The position numbers and the translations under genes were made by a program. The notes beneath the pieces were generated by a model. That model was not told the DNA's origin, made no database searches, and was given only the letters and a program-made list of their open reading frames with translations. Below, one piece after another: positions 56,095 through 64,000 of a stretch of 64,000 bases of DNA; positions within the stretch are counted from its first letter, which is position 1; every line of letters starts with the position of its first letter. Source of the stretch: Pseudomonas putida (GTDB lineage Bacteria; Pseudomonadota; Gammaproteobacteria; Pseudomonadales; Pseudomonadaceae); contig NZ_BSKJ01000002.1 in assembly GCF_030159595.1 (NCBI RefSeq), forward strand, positions 427,881 to 491,880, written 5' to 3'.

Positions 56095-56627
56095 GACCAG
56101 AACGCCGAAACGCGTGCAGCCAGCAGAAACTCATCGCCACCCGGCAAGCTCCTGACGTGTTTGAGCTCCAGGTCGAGCAGAACACCTGAACGCTCCAGAT
56201 CACGCATGAACTGCGCAACCACGGCGCCGGACGTAGCCAGCCCGGCCATCTGCAAGTGACCCTTTTCCAGGCTGAGGCCGTGCAGCTGGACGCCCATCGG
56301 CAGCGCCCCCTCGAGGGTCGTGAACACATCACCCAGAACACCTTGCTGAGCGCGCAAACGCTCAAGCGCAGCCGAACGGGCAAGCAGTGCCTGATGCTGC
56401 GCACGCACATCATCCAACGGCCTCAATTGTTCGGCCAGGCTGCCAAGGGCAGCCTGTTGCCGGGCATTGGCCAGCGCCTGCTGCTGCCCGCGCTGACGGG
56501 CCAACTGGTCGACCAGCATCACAGCGCACAGCGCCAGAATGGCGCCGGCAACCAACTGGGTGCGAAAGCGTCGAAGCGCGGCCTCGCGCTGCCGTTCGCG
56601 CCAAGGTAGCAGATTCAGTCGCATCAT
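56091..56627 (-). CDS. pilN: Type IV pilus inner-membrane assembly protein PilN
   Basis: A 178-residue protein with the cytoplasmic PilN motif INLLPWR (here MRLNLLPWRERQREAALRR) that docks into PilM, one membrane helix (about 25-45) and a periplasmic coiled coil plus ferredoxin-like domain. The ATG at 56627 overlaps the pilM TGA (ATGA). Confidence 0.88.
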   Translation of the reverse strand: MMRLNLLPWRERQREAALRRFRTQLVAGAILALCAVMLVDQLARQRGQQQALANARQQAALGSLAEQLRPLDDVRAQHQALLARSAALERLRAQQGVLGDVFTTLEGALPMGVQLHGLSLEKGHLQMAGLATSGAVVAQFMRDLERSGVLLDLELKHVRSLPGGDEFLLAARVSAFWS

Positions 56628-57505
56628 GGCCGCAATCCTCCAAGCGCCAAGGCGCACGCCAGGAGCATCGACCCGTCAACATGCTCAAGCCCGGCCGGGC
56701 CAGGCAAATGCCGGCACGTCGTCTTCAACTGACGCCCCAGGCTTTGCAGCCAGTCAGGGTCCACCGAACAACTGCTGGCTATCCACAGGCCCCCAGGTAG
56801 AGGCTCATCGGCCAGTAGCGCATGCAGCCCCTCCGACAGCCGCCCCGTACCCTTGGGCCCCTGCGCTTGCAATTCACGACGCTGGCTGGGTCGACCGGGA
56901 TGCCAGTCATAAAGAACGGCGCCATGCGCCTCGACACGCAGTAATGCCGAGCCTTCGAAGCCGCCCTGAGGCAACATGCGGCACAGGGCGATGTTATCGA
57001 CTTCGACGGCTTCCAACTGCAACCCTGCGTCCCCAACGATGGCCTCCAGTGACGCCAACGCACTTTGCCGGCATGCGGCCACCATCACCTCGGCGCACCC
57101 CGGCTGTGCGCGAGACGCCCCCAACACCTGAAAATCCAGGGCCAGGTCCTCCAGCGGAAACGGAAACAGTCGCTCAGCATCGGCCAGCAATTGCGCCTCC
57201 AGCGCTGCACCGGCCTGCTCCATCGGGACATGACACAGCTTGCAGATCACCTGGTTGGCGGGTAACGCCAACGCTACCCGCCGCTGCCTGAGGCCACTGC
57301 GCCGGTAGGCACGACGCAAGGCTGCCACCACCACAGCGGGCTCCGCTGTCCAATCCTCGCCAGCCGCTGACTCGAACGGCTCCTGGGCCGAGGCGAGCAC
57401 CCGGCAACGCCGGCTGCGCCGCTGAAGCTGCACAACCCGAACAGCGTCCGGGGCGATTTCTACCCCTACAAGTGAACCGGCATCCTTGCCGAAGCGTCCT
57501 AACAT
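56624..57505 (-). CDS. pilM: Type IV pilus assembly ATPase-like protein PilM
   Basis: A 293-residue actin/FtsA-fold protein that sits on the inner face of the membrane and binds PilN. N-terminal VGVEIAPDAVRVVQL is the phosphate-1-like strand; RRVALALPANQVICK, EAQLLADAERLFPFPLEDLALDF and VDNIALCRML are typical. The start at 57505 has AAGGAAG upstream. It is the first gene of pilM-N-(OP)-Q-aroK-aroB-damX and divergent from the PBP1A gene. It is shorter than the usual 350 residues. Confidence 0.88.
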   Translation of the reverse strand: MLGRFGKDAGSLVGVEIAPDAVRVVQLQRRSRRCRVLASAQEPFESAAGEDWTAEPAVVVAALRRAYRRSGLRQRRVALALPANQVICKLCHVPMEQAGAALEAQLLADAERLFPFPLEDLALDFQVLGASRAQPGCAEVMVAACRQSALASLEAIVGDAGLQLEAVEVDNIALCRMLPQGGFEGSALLRVEAHGAVLYDWHPGRPSQRRELQAQGPKGTGRLSEGLHALLADEPLPGGLWIASSCSVDPDWLQSLGRQLKTTCRHLPGPAGLEHVDGSMLLACALALGGLRP

Positions 57506-57625
57506 CGCGGCTTCCTTGCTGCCTGTCGCAGCGATCTGTCGCAACCCCGCGGCAACACTGGGCCGGGGCTGCTCATCGAGGCGACGGGCAGCCTGGCCGG
57601 TAACCCGGAGAGGCGAAAAAATGCT

Positions 57626-57631
57626 TATAAT
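57626..57631 (+). promoter_or_regulatory. Probable -10 box for the PBP1A gene
   Basis: A perfect TATAAT lies 66 bases upstream of the start codon. The matching -35 is weak. It is the only strong sigma70-like hexamer in the 191-base divergent gap. Confidence 0.4.
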
Positions 57632-57696
57632 GCCCAGCGTTTTTTGGTCCGCCGGACCTGCGTGCAATCCACTCCCAACCTGGACACCGAAAAGCC

Positions 57697-60150
57697 TTGA
57701 TACGTCTGCTGAAGTTCTTCTGGTGGTCTTCCGTCGCAGTCATCTGCGCGCTCGTACTCGGTGTGAGCGGTGCGTTTCTGTATCTTAGCCCCAGCCTGCC
57801 CTCGGTCGAGTCGCTCAGAAGCATCCAGTTGCAGATCCCCCTCAGGGTGTACAGCAGCGATGGCAAGCTGATTGCTGAGTTTGGCGAAATGCGCCGCTCA
57901 CCCATCCGCTTCGCGGAAATTCCGCCACAGTTCATTCAGGCGCTTCTGTCAGCCGAGGACGACAATTTCCTCAACCACTACGGTGTCGACCCCAGCAGCC
58001 TGATGCGCGCGGCAACCCAGCTGGTAAAAACCGGGCATATCCAGACCGGCGGCAGCACCATCACCATGCAGGTGGCGAAAAACTTCTTCCTCACCAGCGA
58101 ACGCAGCTTCTCGCGCAAGACCAACGAAATCCTGCTGGCCCTGCAGATCGAACGTGAGCTGACCAAGGACGAAATCCTTGAGCTGTATGTGAACAAGATC
58201 TACCTGGGCAACCGCGCCTACGGCATCGACGCCGCCGCGCAGGTGTACTACGGCAAGTCGATCCGTGACGTGAGCCTGGCGCAGATGGCGATGATCGCCG
58301 GCCTGCCCAAGGCGCCGTCGCGCTTCAACCCGCTGGCCAACCCGGTGCGTGCCAAGGAGCGACGCGACTGGATCCTCGGCCGCATGTACAAGCTGGGCAA
58401 AATCGACCAGGCCAGCTACCAGGCCGCCTTGGCCGAGCCGCTCAACGCCAGCTACCATGTACCGACGCCTGAGGTGAATGCCCCCTACATCGCCGAAATG
58501 GCCCGCGCGGAGATGGTCGGCCGTTACGGCAGCGATGCTTACACCGAGGGTTTCCGGGTCACCACCACGGTGCCCAGCGACATGCAGGAAATGGCCAACA
58601 AGGCTGTCCTCAACGGGCTTTCTGATTACGACGAACGCCACGGCTACCGTGGCCCTGAAGCACGCTTCCCGGGCCGCACCCAGGCAGCCTGGTTGCAGGA
58701 GCTGGGCAAGCAACGCACCCTGGGCGGCCTCGAGCCGGCCATCGTCACCCATGTGGATAAGGCCGGCCTTCAGGTACTGACCCGTGATGGCCAGCAAGCC
58801 GAGGTAGCCTGGGACACCATGAAGTGGGCACGCCCGTTCATCAACAGCAACGCCCAGGGCCGTTCACCGCAATCACCGGCAGACGTGGCCCAGGTCGGTG
58901 ACCTGCTGCGCCTGCAGCGCCTGGAAGATGGCAAATTCAAGTTCAGCCAGGTGCCTGGCGCGCAAAGTGCGTTGGTCACCCTAGACCCGTACAATGGCGC
59001 CATTCGCGCACTGGTTGGCGGCTTCTCGTTCGAGCAGAGCAACTACAACCGCGCCATGCAGGCCAAGCGCCAGCCAGGCTCGAGCTTCAAGCCATTCATC
59101 TACAGCGCTGCGCTGGACAGTGGCTATACCGCAGCCAGCCTGGTCAACGATGCACCGATCGTGTTCGTTGACGAGTCCGTAGATAAAGTGTGGCGACCGA
59201 AGAACGACACCAACACCTTCCTCGGCCCGATCCGCATGCGCGAGGCGTTGTACAAGTCGCGCAACCTGGTGTCGATCCGCCTGCTGCAGGCCATGGGCGT
59301 GGACCGCACGATCGACTACATCGCCAAGTTCGGCTTCAACAAGCAAGACTTGCCGCGCAACCTGTCGCTGGCTCTCGGCACCGCCACCCTGACCCCGATG
59401 GAAATCGCCACTGGCTGGAGCACCTTTGCCAACGGCGGCTACAAGATCACACCGTACCTGATCGACCGCATCGAAAGCCGCAGCGGCGAGACGCTGTTCA
59501 CCGCCAACCCGGCCCGCGTACCGCAAGGTGCCGAGGATCAGGCGGGCCTGGCCGCACCCGAACAGCCAATCAGCACCGTAGCCATGCCGGGTGAGGCGCC
59601 ACCGGCCTTCGGCCAGGTAGCGACTGCACCACAGGCTCCCGCAGTGGCCGAACAGATCATCGACGGGCGCACCACCTACATCCTCACCAGCATGCTGCAG
59701 GACGTGATCAAGCGCGGCACCGGCCGCCGGGCACTGGCACTGGGCCGCACCGACCTGGCAGGCAAGACCGGTACCACCAACGAATCCAAGGATGCCTGGT
59801 TCTCCGGTTACAACGCCGATTACGTGACCACTGTGTGGGTCGGCTTCGACCAGCCGGAAACCCTTGGCCGTCGTGAGTATGGCGGTACGGCAGCATTGCC
59901 GATCTGGATGAGCTTCATGGGCGCGGCGCTCAAGGACAAGCCCAACCATGCACCGGCGGAGCCAGAAGGCATCCTTAGCCTTCGCGTGGACCCGGTCAGT
60001 GGCCGCGCCGCCTCGCCGAGTACGCCGAATGCCTATTTCGAGCTGTTCAAGGCCGAAGACTCGCCACCGTCGGTGGATGAACTGGGCAATGGCGGAGCAC
60101 CGGGCAGCCCGCTGCCAGCGGATGAAGCGGCGCCGATGGATCTGTTCTAA
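57697..60150 (+). CDS. mrcA: Penicillin-binding protein 1A, bifunctional
   Basis: An 817-residue class A PBP that polymerises and cross-links peptidoglycan. N-terminal membrane anchor (about 5-28), GT51 glycosyltransferase (catalytic Glu87 in AEDDNFLNHYGVDP, GGSTITMQVAKN, RKTNEILLALQIE), an OB-like insert (about 300-410) and the transpeptidase domain with S462-S-F-K465, SxN and K690-T-G-T. The start is TTG (LIRLLKFFWW), giving the standard N-terminus. It stands divergently from the pil operon, as in Pseudomonas and E. coli. The C-terminal tail is rich in Pro and Ala. Confidence 0.96.
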   Translation: MIRLLKFFWWSSVAVICALVLGVSGAFLYLSPSLPSVESLRSIQLQIPLRVYSSDGKLIAEFGEMRRSPIRFAEIPPQFIQALLSAEDDNFLNHYGVDPSSLMRAATQLVKTGHIQTGGSTITMQVAKNFFLTSERSFSRKTNEILLALQIERELTKDEILELYVNKIYLGNRAYGIDAAAQVYYGKSIRDVSLAQMAMIAGLPKAPSRFNPLANPVRAKERRDWILGRMYKLGKIDQASYQAALAEPLNASYHVPTPEVNAPYIAEMARAEMVGRYGSDAYTEGFRVTTTVPSDMQEMANKAVLNGLSDYDERHGYRGPEARFPGRTQAAWLQELGKQRTLGGLEPAIVTHVDKAGLQVLTRDGQQAEVAWDTMKWARPFINSNAQGRSPQSPADVAQVGDLLRLQRLEDGKFKFSQVPGAQSALVTLDPYNGAIRALVGGFSFEQSNYNRAMQAKRQPGSSFKPFIYSAALDSGYTAASLVNDAPIVFVDESVDKVWRPKNDTNTFLGPIRMREALYKSRNLVSIRLLQAMGVDRTIDYIAKFGFNKQDLPRNLSLALGTATLTPMEIATGWSTFANGGYKITPYLIDRIESRSGETLFTANPARVPQGAEDQAGLAAPEQPISTVAMPGEAPPAFGQVATAPQAPAVAEQIIDGRTTYILTSMLQDVIKRGTGRRALALGRTDLAGKTGTTNESKDAWFSGYNADYVTTVWVGFDQPETLGRREYGGTAALPIWMSFMGAALKDKPNHAPAEPEGILSLRVDPVSGRAASPSTPNAYFELFKAEDSPPSVDELGNGGAPGSPLPADEAAPMDLF

Positions 60151-60172
60151 ATCAGTCGCCAAGGCGACATCG

Positions 60173-60283
60173 ACCCTGTGGGAGCGGGTTCACCCGCTCC
60201 CACAGGGTCCGCAAAGGGCTTGCGATCGCGCAAAACCTGAAGGCAAATAAAAAGCCCCGGCTCATACGAGCCGGGGCTTTTTC
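60173..60283. terminator. mrcA/maeB terminators
   Basis: A long perfect REP-like hairpin CCCTGTGGGAGCGGGT-tca-CCCGCTCCCACAGGG (60173-60207) is followed by AAAAAGCCCCGGCTC-atac-GAGCCGGGGCTTTTT (60249-60283), a symmetrical terminator for both convergent genes. Confidence 0.9.
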
Positions 60284-60301
60284 GTGTCGCTACAGCGGCA
60301 A

Positions 60302-61570
60302 TCAGCCGTTGAACACTTCATCCACGCTGGTCAGCGGGTAATGCTTCGGATACGGCAGGGTAGCCACGCCGGATTCGATGGCAGCCTTGGCCACAGCGTC
60401 GGAAACGACGGTGATCAAGCGAGCGTCAAGCGGCTTCGGAATGATGTACTCACGACCGAATTCCAGGCCTTCGACACCGTAAGCCTCGCAGACTTCCTTC
60501 GGCACTGGCAGCTTGGCCAGATCCTTCAGGGCAATGGCGGCAGCGATCTTCATTTCTTCGTTGATGCGCTTGGCACGAACGTCCAGGGCACCACGGAAGA
60601 TGAACGGGAAGCCCAGCACGTTGTTGACCTGGTTCGGGTAGTCGGAACGACCGGTGGCCATGATCACGTCGTTACGCGTGGCGTGCGCCAGCTCTGGCGA
60701 GATTTCCGGGTCCGGGTTCGAGCAGGCGAACACGATCGGGTTGGCAGCCATCGACTTCAGGCCTTCCGCGCTCAGCAGGTTCGGGCCGGACAGGCCTACG
60801 AACACGTCGGCACCGTCGAGTGCGTCAGCCAGAGTGCGCTTGTCGGTAGCGTGGGCGAACTGCGCCTTGTACTGGTTCAGGTCGTCACGGCCAGCGTGGA
60901 TCACGCCACTGCGGTCGATCATGTAGATGTTCTCGACCTTGCCACCCATGCTCACCAGCAGCTTCATGCAGGAGATGGCGGCAGCGCCGGCACCCAGGCA
61001 GACGATCTTGGCGTCTTCCAGCTTCTTGCCGGCGATTTCCAGGGCGTTGATCATGCCGGCCGCAGTCACGATGGCGGTACCGTGCTGGTCATCGTGGAAT
61101 ACCGGGATGTCGCACTGTTCGATCAGGGTGCGCTCGATTTCGAAGCACTCAGGTGCCTTGATGTCTTCGAGGTTGATGCCACCGAAGGTGATCGAGATGC
61201 GGCGAACGGTGTCGATGAACGCTTGCGGGCTTTCCGATTCGACTTCGATGTCGAACACATCAATACCTGCGAAACGCTTGAACAGAACGCCCTTGCCTTC
61301 CATGACCGGCTTGGAAGCCAGTGGGCCGAGGTCACCCAGACCGAGGATGGCGGTACCATCGGAAATCACCGCAACCAGGTTGCCTTTGCCGGTGTATTTG
61401 TAAGCCAGCTCTGGATCACGGCCGATTTCACGCACGGGCTCAGCAACACCTGGGCTGTAAGCCAGGGCGAGGTCACGGGCGGTGGCAGTGGGCTTGGAGA
61501 GTTCGACGCTCAGTTTCCCCGGACGAGGTTGAGCGTGGTATTCGAGAGCGGCGGTTTTCAGGTCTGACAT
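60302..61570 (-). CDS. maeB: NADP-dependent malic enzyme, short form
   Basis: A 422-residue enzyme decarboxylating malate to pyruvate with NADP, giving NADPH and pyruvate in gluconeogenic growth. Motifs: GKLSVELSKPTATARDLALAYSPGVAEP, the metal/active site DIFDIEVESESPQAFIDTV (as VFDIEVE) and the Rossmann VCLGAGAAAISCMKLLV. It lacks the phosphotransacetylase-like C-terminal domain of the 760-residue MaeB enzymes and so is the compact form. The start at 61570 (MSDLKTAALEYH) is favoured over upstream codons. Confidence 0.94.
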   Translation of the reverse strand: MSDLKTAALEYHAQPRPGKLSVELSKPTATARDLALAYSPGVAEPVREIGRDPELAYKYTGKGNLVAVISDGTAILGLGDLGPLASKPVMEGKGVLFKRFAGIDVFDIEVESESPQAFIDTVRRISITFGGINLEDIKAPECFEIERTLIEQCDIPVFHDDQHGTAIVTAAGMINALEIAGKKLEDAKIVCLGAGAAAISCMKLLVSMGGKVENIYMIDRSGVIHAGRDDLNQYKAQFAHATDKRTLADALDGADVFVGLSGPNLLSAEGLKSMAANPIVFACSNPDPEISPELAHATRNDVIMATGRSDYPNQVNNVLGFPFIFRGALDVRAKRINEEMKIAAAIALKDLAKLPVPKEVCEAYGVEGLEFGREYIIPKPLDARLITVVSDAVAKAAIESGVATLPYPKHYPLTSVDEVFNG

Positions 61571-61748
61571 GGTGGGCATTCCGCTATTTACTGTTCTGAC
61601 GGACCGCCGAGGATACGCAAAGAGCCGGGGAGTCACAAGACTGGTCGGTCACTTGTGTCAAGGCCTTTAGCCTACGACTTTACGCTATAACCCACGGTGG
61701 CATACGGCTCACAGTGTGTACAATCCAATAGCGAAATGTCTACATCTT

Positions 61749-62570
61749 TTAGCCTGAAATACGCTCCAACATGCTCGGATCGGTCAATGGCAACACCCAG
61801 CGGCGCTGCCCGGGCTTCAGCCTCCCCTTGCGGGAACGGTCCAGCACCCAGCCACGCGCTTCGACCTGGCGTCCCTTGAGATTATCGAAGAAGCTGGCGG
61901 GGAAGTGACGTTGCAGACGAGCGGGAACCTGCAGCACCACAGCGTCGTCGAGGGTCAGCCAGACGCCGCCACGGTTGCGCTCGATACCTTTGATACGGCC
62001 GCCAACCACACTGAAACCCGACTGCCTGACATCCTCGGCAGGCACCACGGGCGAACGGCGCCACAAGCCGTTGCCCGCCTTGCGCGCCGCTCGCTCGGCA
62101 AGTTGCTGGCAGCCGCTTAGGCGCACATTCGGGGCAATCGCCACCTGGTAACCCAAGCCCTCGCTGAGCAACTGTGCTTCCAGATTGTCGCCATTACGGC
62201 CGTAGATATGCGCCAGTGTACGGCCGTATTTGTCCTTGCCTTCAATGCCGGGCACCAGTCCGACACGCCCACCACTGGCGTTGACCAAGGCCTGCAAGCG
62301 CCGCCTGGCAGCTTCGGCATAGGGCTCACTGGTACGCCCCTTGCGGCCGATTTCCGGTGCATTGATGCCGATCAGCCGCACGCTGCGGCCATCGGCCAGG
62401 CGCAAGGTATCGCCATCTACCACCTGACGTACCGCAACTTGCTGCGCCTGCTCAGCCAGCGGACAGAACGCCAGGGCCGGGACATGCCAGATAACGCCCA
62501 CAAAAAAGGCGCCCACAAGGGGCGCCTTCTTCAGCAACAACGCGAAGCCCGAAGGGCTCGCCATGTGCAT
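61749..62570 (-). CDS. Secreted thermonuclease (SNase) family protein
   Basis: A 273-residue protein with a signal peptide (KKAPLVGAFFVGVIWHVPALAF) and a staphylococcal-nuclease OB fold: VRQVVDGDTLRLADGRSVRLIGINAPE (metal and first active-site arginine), EAARRRLQALV, GRTLAHIYGRN and LLSEGLGYQVA. The C-terminal part (about 185-273) is an extra beta domain. It begins 3 bases before the end of rpmE, and the rpmE terminator lies inside its signal-peptide codons. An in-frame ATG two codons later (62564) is an alternative start. Confidence 0.88.
   Translation of the reverse strand: MHMASPSGFALLLKKAPLVGAFFVGVIWHVPALAFCPLAEQAQQVAVRQVVDGDTLRLADGRSVRLIGINAPEIGRKGRTSEPYAEAARRRLQALVNASGGRVGLVPGIEGKDKYGRTLAHIYGRNGDNLEAQLLSEGLGYQVAIAPNVRLSGCQQLAERAARKAGNGLWRRSPVVPAEDVRQSGFSVVGGRIKGIERNRGGVWLTLDDAVVLQVPARLQRHFPASFFDNLKGRQVEARGWVLDRSRKGRLKPGQRRWVLPLTDPSMLERISG
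62502..62528 (-). terminator. Terminator of rpmE inside the nuclease coding sequence
   Basis: On the minus strand GGCGCC-ccttgtg-GGCGCC is followed by TTTTTTG. It lies 45-70 bases after the rpmE stop and within codons 15-23 of the nuclease gene. Confidence 0.75.
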
Positions 62571-62572
62571 GA

Positions 62573-62788
62573 TTACTTCTTGGTACCGAACATACCGAAG
62601 CGATCGGCGAACTTCTGTACGCGGCCGCCGGTGTCCAGGACTTTCTGCTTACCGGTGTAGAACGGGTGGCACAGGTTGCAAACGTCGATCGACAGGACAT
62701 TGCCCAGGGTCGAACGGGTTTCGAACTTGTTACCGCAGCTGCAGGTGACTGCAACTACTTCGTAGTTCGGGTGGATACCTTCTTTCAT
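62573..62788 (-). CDS. rpmE: 50S ribosomal protein L31, zinc-binding form
   Basis: A 71-residue ribosomal protein with four cysteines (C16, C18, C37, C40) for zinc, the C+ form. Family motifs [32 protein letters not shown] and [14 protein letters not shown]. The start at 62788 is the family start; a longer frame upstream is not conserved. Under zinc shortage many bacteria swap it for a cysteine-free copy, which is not in this window. Confidence 0.96.
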   Translation of the reverse strand: MKEGIHPNYEVVAVTCSCGNKFETRSTLGNVLSIDVCNLCHPFYTGKQKVLDTGGRVQKFADRFGMFGTKK

Positions 62789-62858
62789 GGTCACTTCCTC
62801 GAGCTGCGTGCCGCCACCCAACACCAATTGTTGAATACCGCACGTAATTAGGCGGCGA

Positions 62859-62886
62859 ATAATACCAGAGCATCCTGTCAGCGCAA
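62859..62886 (-). promoter_or_regulatory. Sigma70 promoter of rpmE
   Basis: On the minus strand TTGCGC (62886-62881) and TATTAT (62864-62859) are separated by 16 bases. It predicts a start near 62852, giving a 60-base leader before the ATG. Confidence 0.55.
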
Positions 62887-62955
62887 GATGTCGCTTGCAC
62901 CGACCGTCGTCTGCTAGGCTCGCCAGTCCTTGTAACGCCCTCTGAGACTTTCCGC

Positions 62956-64000
62956 GTGTCCGACGTCATCCTGCGCCTTGCCCTACCCTCCCCGCTGCGT
63001 CGCCTGTTCGACTATAAGGCGCCGGCGAGCATGGCGCGCCAGGCTTTGACCCCGGGCATGCGCATCCGCGTGCCCTTCGGCCGCCGTGAAATGATCGGCG
63101 TGCTGGTGGACGTGTGCGCGCAGAGCGAAGTGCCTGCCGACAAGCTCAAGCCAGCCAGCGCCCTGCTCGACCCGGTATCCCCCATCCCGGCGTCGCTGTT
63201 CAAGCTGTGCCTGTGGACCGCCCAGTACTACCAGCACAGCTTGGGCGACACCCTTAGCTGGGCCCTGCCCACGCTGCTGCGCCAAGGCGAACCCGCCGAA
63301 ATGCGCCAGGAACGCTTCTGGCACATTGCCCCCGGCGCACGCCTGGAGGACCCGCGCATCGCCCGCGCACCGCGCCAGCGCGACGCCCTCAAGACCCTGG
63401 CCCAGCACCCGCACGGCGTGGCCCACAGCCTGCTGGCCAAGCTCAACCTGAACAAGGACAGCCTGGACTTGCTGCTGGCCAAGGACCTGGTGCAGATCGA
63501 AGTTCGCCGCCACCTGCCGGCGCTACGGCATGAACACTGGCTGGCACAGCCGGAACTGCCGCTCAATGAAGAGCAACGCGACGCCTTCGACACCGTGCGC
63601 GAGGGCTTTGGCGGCTTCGGCGCATTCCTGCTGGCCGGCGTCACCGGCAGCGGCAAGACAGAGGTCTACCTGCAACTGATCCGTGAAACCCTGGAGGCCG
63701 GCAAGCAGGCACTGGTGCTGATCCCAGAGATCAACCTCGGCCCACAAACCCTGGCGCGCTTCGAGCAACGCTTCAACGCCCGCATCGCCTTGCTGCATTC
63801 GGCAGTGAACGACCGCGAGCGCCTGGATGCCTGGCTGGCCGCGAGGGACGGCGAAGCCGATATCATCATCGGCACCCGCTCGGCCTTGTTCACGCCGATG
63901 AAAAACCCCGGCCTGATCATCATCGACGAGGAGCACGACGGCTCCTATAAACAGCAGGAGGGCCTGCGCTATCACGCCCGCGACCTGGCACTGGTGCGCG
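62956..64000 (+). CDS. priA: Primosomal helicase PriA, N-terminal part (cut by the window edge)
   Basis: The frame opens with GTG at 62956 ([23 protein letters not shown]) and is still open at the window end, 348 codons later, while the full protein has about 740. It restarts collapsed replication forks. Present here: the 3'-DNA-end binding domain (about 5-95, with [20 protein letters not shown]), the winged helix, and the helicase core with Walker [14 protein letters not shown] (about 229-240) and Walker [16 protein letters not shown]. It is divergent from rpmE, the arrangement known in many gammaproteobacteria. Confidence 0.95.
   Translation, partial: MSDVILRLALPSPLRRLFDYKAPASMARQALTPGMRIRVPFGRREMIGVLVDVCAQSEVPADKLKPASALLDPVSPIPASLFKLCLWTAQYYQHSLGDTLSWALPTLLRQGEPAEMRQERFWHIAPGARLEDPRIARAPRQRDALKTLAQHPHGVAHSLLAKLNLNKDSLDLLLAKDLVQIEVRRHLPALRHEHWLAQPELPLNEEQRDAFDTVREGFGGFGAFLLAGVTGSGKTEVYLQLIRETLEAGKQALVLIPEINLGPQTLARFEQRFNARIALLHSAVNDRERLDAWLAARDGEADIIIGTRSALFTPMKNPGLIIIDEEHDGSYKQQEGLRYHARDLALVR

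Overview
The window reads as one contiguous stretch of core chromosome from a fluorescent pseudomonad, most likely of the Pseudomonas putida group. The evidence is high GC, a gene order I recognise from Pseudomonas (typA-thiI-glnA-ntrB-ntrC; trmL/secB/grxC/yibN/gpmI; pilM-Q/aroK/aroB/damX/gltB/gltD/hemE; ponA/maeB/rpmE/priA), and repeated palindromes with the core TTCGCGGGCAAGCCCGCTCC that are typical REP elements of that group. I count 47 protein-coding genes, with hutF (left) and priA (right) cut by the window edges. I see no tRNA, rRNA, insertion sequence, prophage or CRISPR array.

Layout. 1-7.2 kb: end of hutF, two small lipoproteins, DUF924 and fbp, glycogen phosphorylase, a YkgJ cysteine-cluster protein, a candidate small RNA and an unknown gene. 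7.2-15.8 kb: typA, thiI and the nitrogen-control block glnA, ntrB, ntrC. It ends in a sigma54-type promoter followed by three ~60-bp tandem units, which I read as a homologue of the nitrogen-regulated RNA NrsZ. 15.8-23.4 kb: trmL, secB, grxC, an atypical rhodanese, gpmI, envC, ctpA and a YibQ-like deacetylase. 23.4-29.9 kb: choline to glycine-betaine module (betT, betI, betB, betA) with a 20-bp perfect palindrome upstream of betI. 30-32 kb: a 678-residue protein that appears to join a dermonecrotic-toxin-like N-terminus, two membrane helices and a C-terminal ADP-ribosyltransferase-like domain. 32.2-39.4 kb: K+/H+ antiporter, MscK-type channel, SelO AMPylase and thioredoxin 2. 39.4-45.6 kb: orphan ParA, a YnfL/YnfM-like regulator/exporter pair, a BOF protein, hemE and gltD. 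45.7-57.5 kb: gltB, damX, aroB, aroK and a compact pilus/secretin operon in which PilO and PilP are fused and the secretin is short. 57.7-64 kb: PBP1A, malic enzyme, a secreted nuclease, rpmE and the start of priA.

How the parts work together. Nitrogen assimilation is the strongest theme: GlnA and GltBD form the GS-GOGAT cycle, NtrB/NtrC control it, and GCAC-N7-GTGC sites with GG-N10-GC promoters sit before glnA and before the NrsZ-like RNA. Cell-envelope work is the second theme (EnvC, CtpA, DamX, PBP1A, MscK). Choline import and oxidation form a self-contained osmoprotection unit.

The most unusual items are the DUF6543-like/ART protein, the PilO-PilP fusion, a transcription terminator lying inside the signal-peptide codons of the nuclease, a CATG shared by two divergent start codons, a 22-bp perfect palindrome between gltD and hemE, and the NrsZ-like repeat RNA. 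All names rest on reading the translations; no database search was run.
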